DNA of 5,315 bases from positions 1 through 5,315 of the forward strand of contig CAAFFR010000097.1 of assembly GCA_900762245.1 (NCBI GenBank). The letters are read 5' to 3'. The stretch comes from an uncultured Oscillospiraceae bacterium. GTDB taxonomy: Bacteria > Bacillota_A > Clostridia > Oscillospirales > Oscillospiraceae. The notes beneath the pieces are model-generated. The model was not told the DNA's origin and did not search any database. It saw nothing but the letters and a program-made list of their open reading frames with translations. The stretch's first letter is position 1. Every line of letters starts with the position of its first letter. Shown one piece after another: positions 4,332 through 5,315 of the stretch. A program made the translations under genes and the position numbers.

Positions 4332-5277
4332 ATGATGCAACTGCCAAAACGGTATAAGTTCTTGTATTACCCAAACCATCGATAAACGAGATCGTTTGCT
4401 TTGTAAACTGGGTGCCGGAAGACCCCACACGCAGGGAGCTTGCCCAGACAGTTGACGCACGGTCATTGCCATTGAATACGTCGTGAGAAAAGTCCGCATA
4501 ACCCAGGGAGGTATTGATACCGCCGCTGGTGTATGCTGTACTGACCGTATTACGAGCAAGCCGGTTTCCGGTGATCGACCCGCCAGTAATGCCGCTGCCG
4601 GAGAATGTGCCGTAGTCCCCGCCATGTTTAATACTTCCCGCATGAACCGTACCGGAGAATTCTCCGCTTTCGGCATACAGCTTTCCGGCATTGGTGACTC
4701 TGAAATACTTACCCAGCTGGAATCCGGATGGTCCCAGATAGATTCCCGTGGAGTTGGTGCCGCCCCATGTCTGATTGTTGTAGCTGAGACAATTCTCCAG
4801 GATGTCGAAGCCGCCGATTTTTCCGGATTTTGCTACGATTTTTCCGTATACCTCAGCTCCATTTTTATCCAGATTAAAAATTTTGCTTCCGTTTGCCTTC
4901 CAGAGCATATATGTGTCGGTCATCATCCACTCGAAAGAAGACGCATTGCCGCCGGTTTTGGATACCTTGGCATCGATGAGACCCGCCTGCACCTGCAGCT
5001 GGGCTGTCAGCTGCTCCACGGCGGTTTTCCGCTCGTTGACTTCCAGGGTGATCCGGTCGGCCTGGATCCGCATTTCCGCCCGGAGAAGCTTGGCTTCTCT
5101 GGTGATTTCCTTGTTCGGCTTGCTCTTGTATGGGTACTCATGGTTCAGCTCTTCGTCTTCCGGTGCGGAGACCGTAGCGGTCAGCAGTGGGCCGAAACTG
5201 ATTTTCTGGGTGTAGACACCGCCGTATACATTGTTTGCCGTCACGCCGTCTCCCAGCTCCACAGAGGGGTCAATCAT
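4330..5277 (-). CDS. Tail-tip / minor structural protein, C-terminal part (probably broken by a frameshift near its visible start)
   Basis: 315 residues counted from the first ATG. Residues 1-50 (IDPSVELGDGVTANNVYGG ... SAPEDEELNHEYPY) match a segment I know from the middle of long tail-tip proteins of Clostridia phages, not from an N-terminus. A coiled coil follows (about 55-108, REAKLLRAEMRIQADRITLE...). A Gly/aromatic-rich beta region comes next, with GKIGGFDI (152-159), TGIYLGPSGFQLGKYFRV (177-194) and GKLYAESGEFSGTVHAGSI (198-216), typical of tail-tip and spike shafts. The end (about 270-315) may be a small receptor-facing domain. The ATG at 5275-5277 has no Shine-Dalgarno sequence. The frame is open back to a TGA at 5311-5313 and still reads plausibly (IPRHAMIDP), so the true protein probably starts far outside the window. 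The 5' part seems to lie in another frame. Confidence 0.8.
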   Translation of the reverse strand: MIDPSVELGDGVTANNVYGGVYTQKISFGPLLTATVSAPEDEELNHEYPYKSKPNKEITREAKLLRAEMRIQADRITLEVNERKTAVEQLTAQLQVQAGLIDAKVSKTGGNASSFEWMMTDTYMLWKANGSKIFNLDKNGAEVYGKIVAKSGKIGGFDILENCLSYNNQTWGGTNSTGIYLGPSGFQLGKYFRVTNAGKLYAESGEFSGTVHAGSIKHGGDYGTFSGSGITGGSITGNRLARNTVSTAYTSGGINTSLGYADFSHDVFNGNDRASTVWASSLRVGSSGTQFTKQTISFIDGLGNTRTYTVLAVAS

Positions 5278-5315
5278 GGCGTGGCGTGGGATTTTATGAG
5301 CGTGCGGAAATCAAG
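5274..5315 (-). pseudogene. Likely end of the upstream part of the tail-tip gene, in a shifted frame
   Basis: From the right edge the minus strand reads LDFRTLIK and then SHATP followed by TGA at 5274-5276, which overlaps the next ATG as ATGA. The LDFRTLIK part fits directly before IPRHAMIDP of the downstream frame if one base is added, most simply in the A run at 5292-5295. This would make both pieces one interrupted gene. A natural gene boundary is the alternative, but there is no ribosome site before the ATG. Only 13 codons are visible. Confidence 0.4.

Noticed and set aside
1..5315. Transfer RNAs, CRISPR repeats, insertion sequences, attachment sites or a rho-independent terminator
   Set aside because: I found no cloverleaf, no regularly spaced direct repeats, no transposase or terminal inverted repeats, and no GC-rich hairpin followed by a T run in the short gaps between genes.

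Overview
The window is a compact stretch of late genes from a tailed bacteriophage or prophage, and every convincing gene lies on the minus strand. It therefore reads from the right edge to the left as one operon-like block. The style points to a siphovirus of a low-oxygen Gram-positive host in the Clostridia (for example Oscillospiraceae- or Lachnospiraceae-type gut bacteria). The reasons are strong AAGGAGG-type ribosome sites, a tail-tip protein with an 'IDPSVELGDG' segment, a collagen-like fibre, an M15 endolysin with PG-binding repeats, and a toxin-secretion/phage-lysis type holin. The host assignment is inference. GC content is mostly moderate to high, with one sharp AT-rich island.

Layout in transcription order. 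(1) 5315-4330: C-terminal part of a tail-tip / minor structural protein. Its upstream part appears to be in another frame, so the gene looks broken by a one-base shift inside 5277-5310. (2) 4320-4075 and 4070-3831: two small phage proteins of unknown function. (3) 3838-2444: a modular tail fibre with a baseplate-attachment-like N-terminus, tandem beta repeats, two short collagen-like Gly-X-Y runs, a fibre 'ATKGYVD' motif and an AT-rich C-terminal tip. (4) 2427-1909: an unrecognised small tail-associated protein. (5) 1912-1472: a protein made mainly of two CBM5/12-like sugar-binding repeats. (6) about 1479-1426: a 50-base gap that may hold a micro-ORF. (7) 1421-609: an endolysin with N-terminal peptidoglycan-binding repeats and a C-terminal peptidase M15 domain. 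(8) 586-95: a holin. (9) 87-1: the start of a small gene that runs off the window and resembles the small acidic or HTH-type proteins often found after the lysis genes.

How the genes work together. The first half builds the host-contact end of the tail: tip, fibre and accessory sugar-binding protein. The second half makes the lysis cassette: endolysin first, then the holin that lets this leaderless enzyme reach the wall. Genes are packed with gaps of at most 50 bases and with 4- and 8-base overlaps, so translational coupling is likely. I saw no convincing internal promoter or terminator, no RNA gene, no CRISPR array and no mobile element. The most interesting signals are the frame break at the right edge and the sharp base-composition island over the fibre tip and the start of the next gene. 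I see nothing that amounts to a wholly new biological system.
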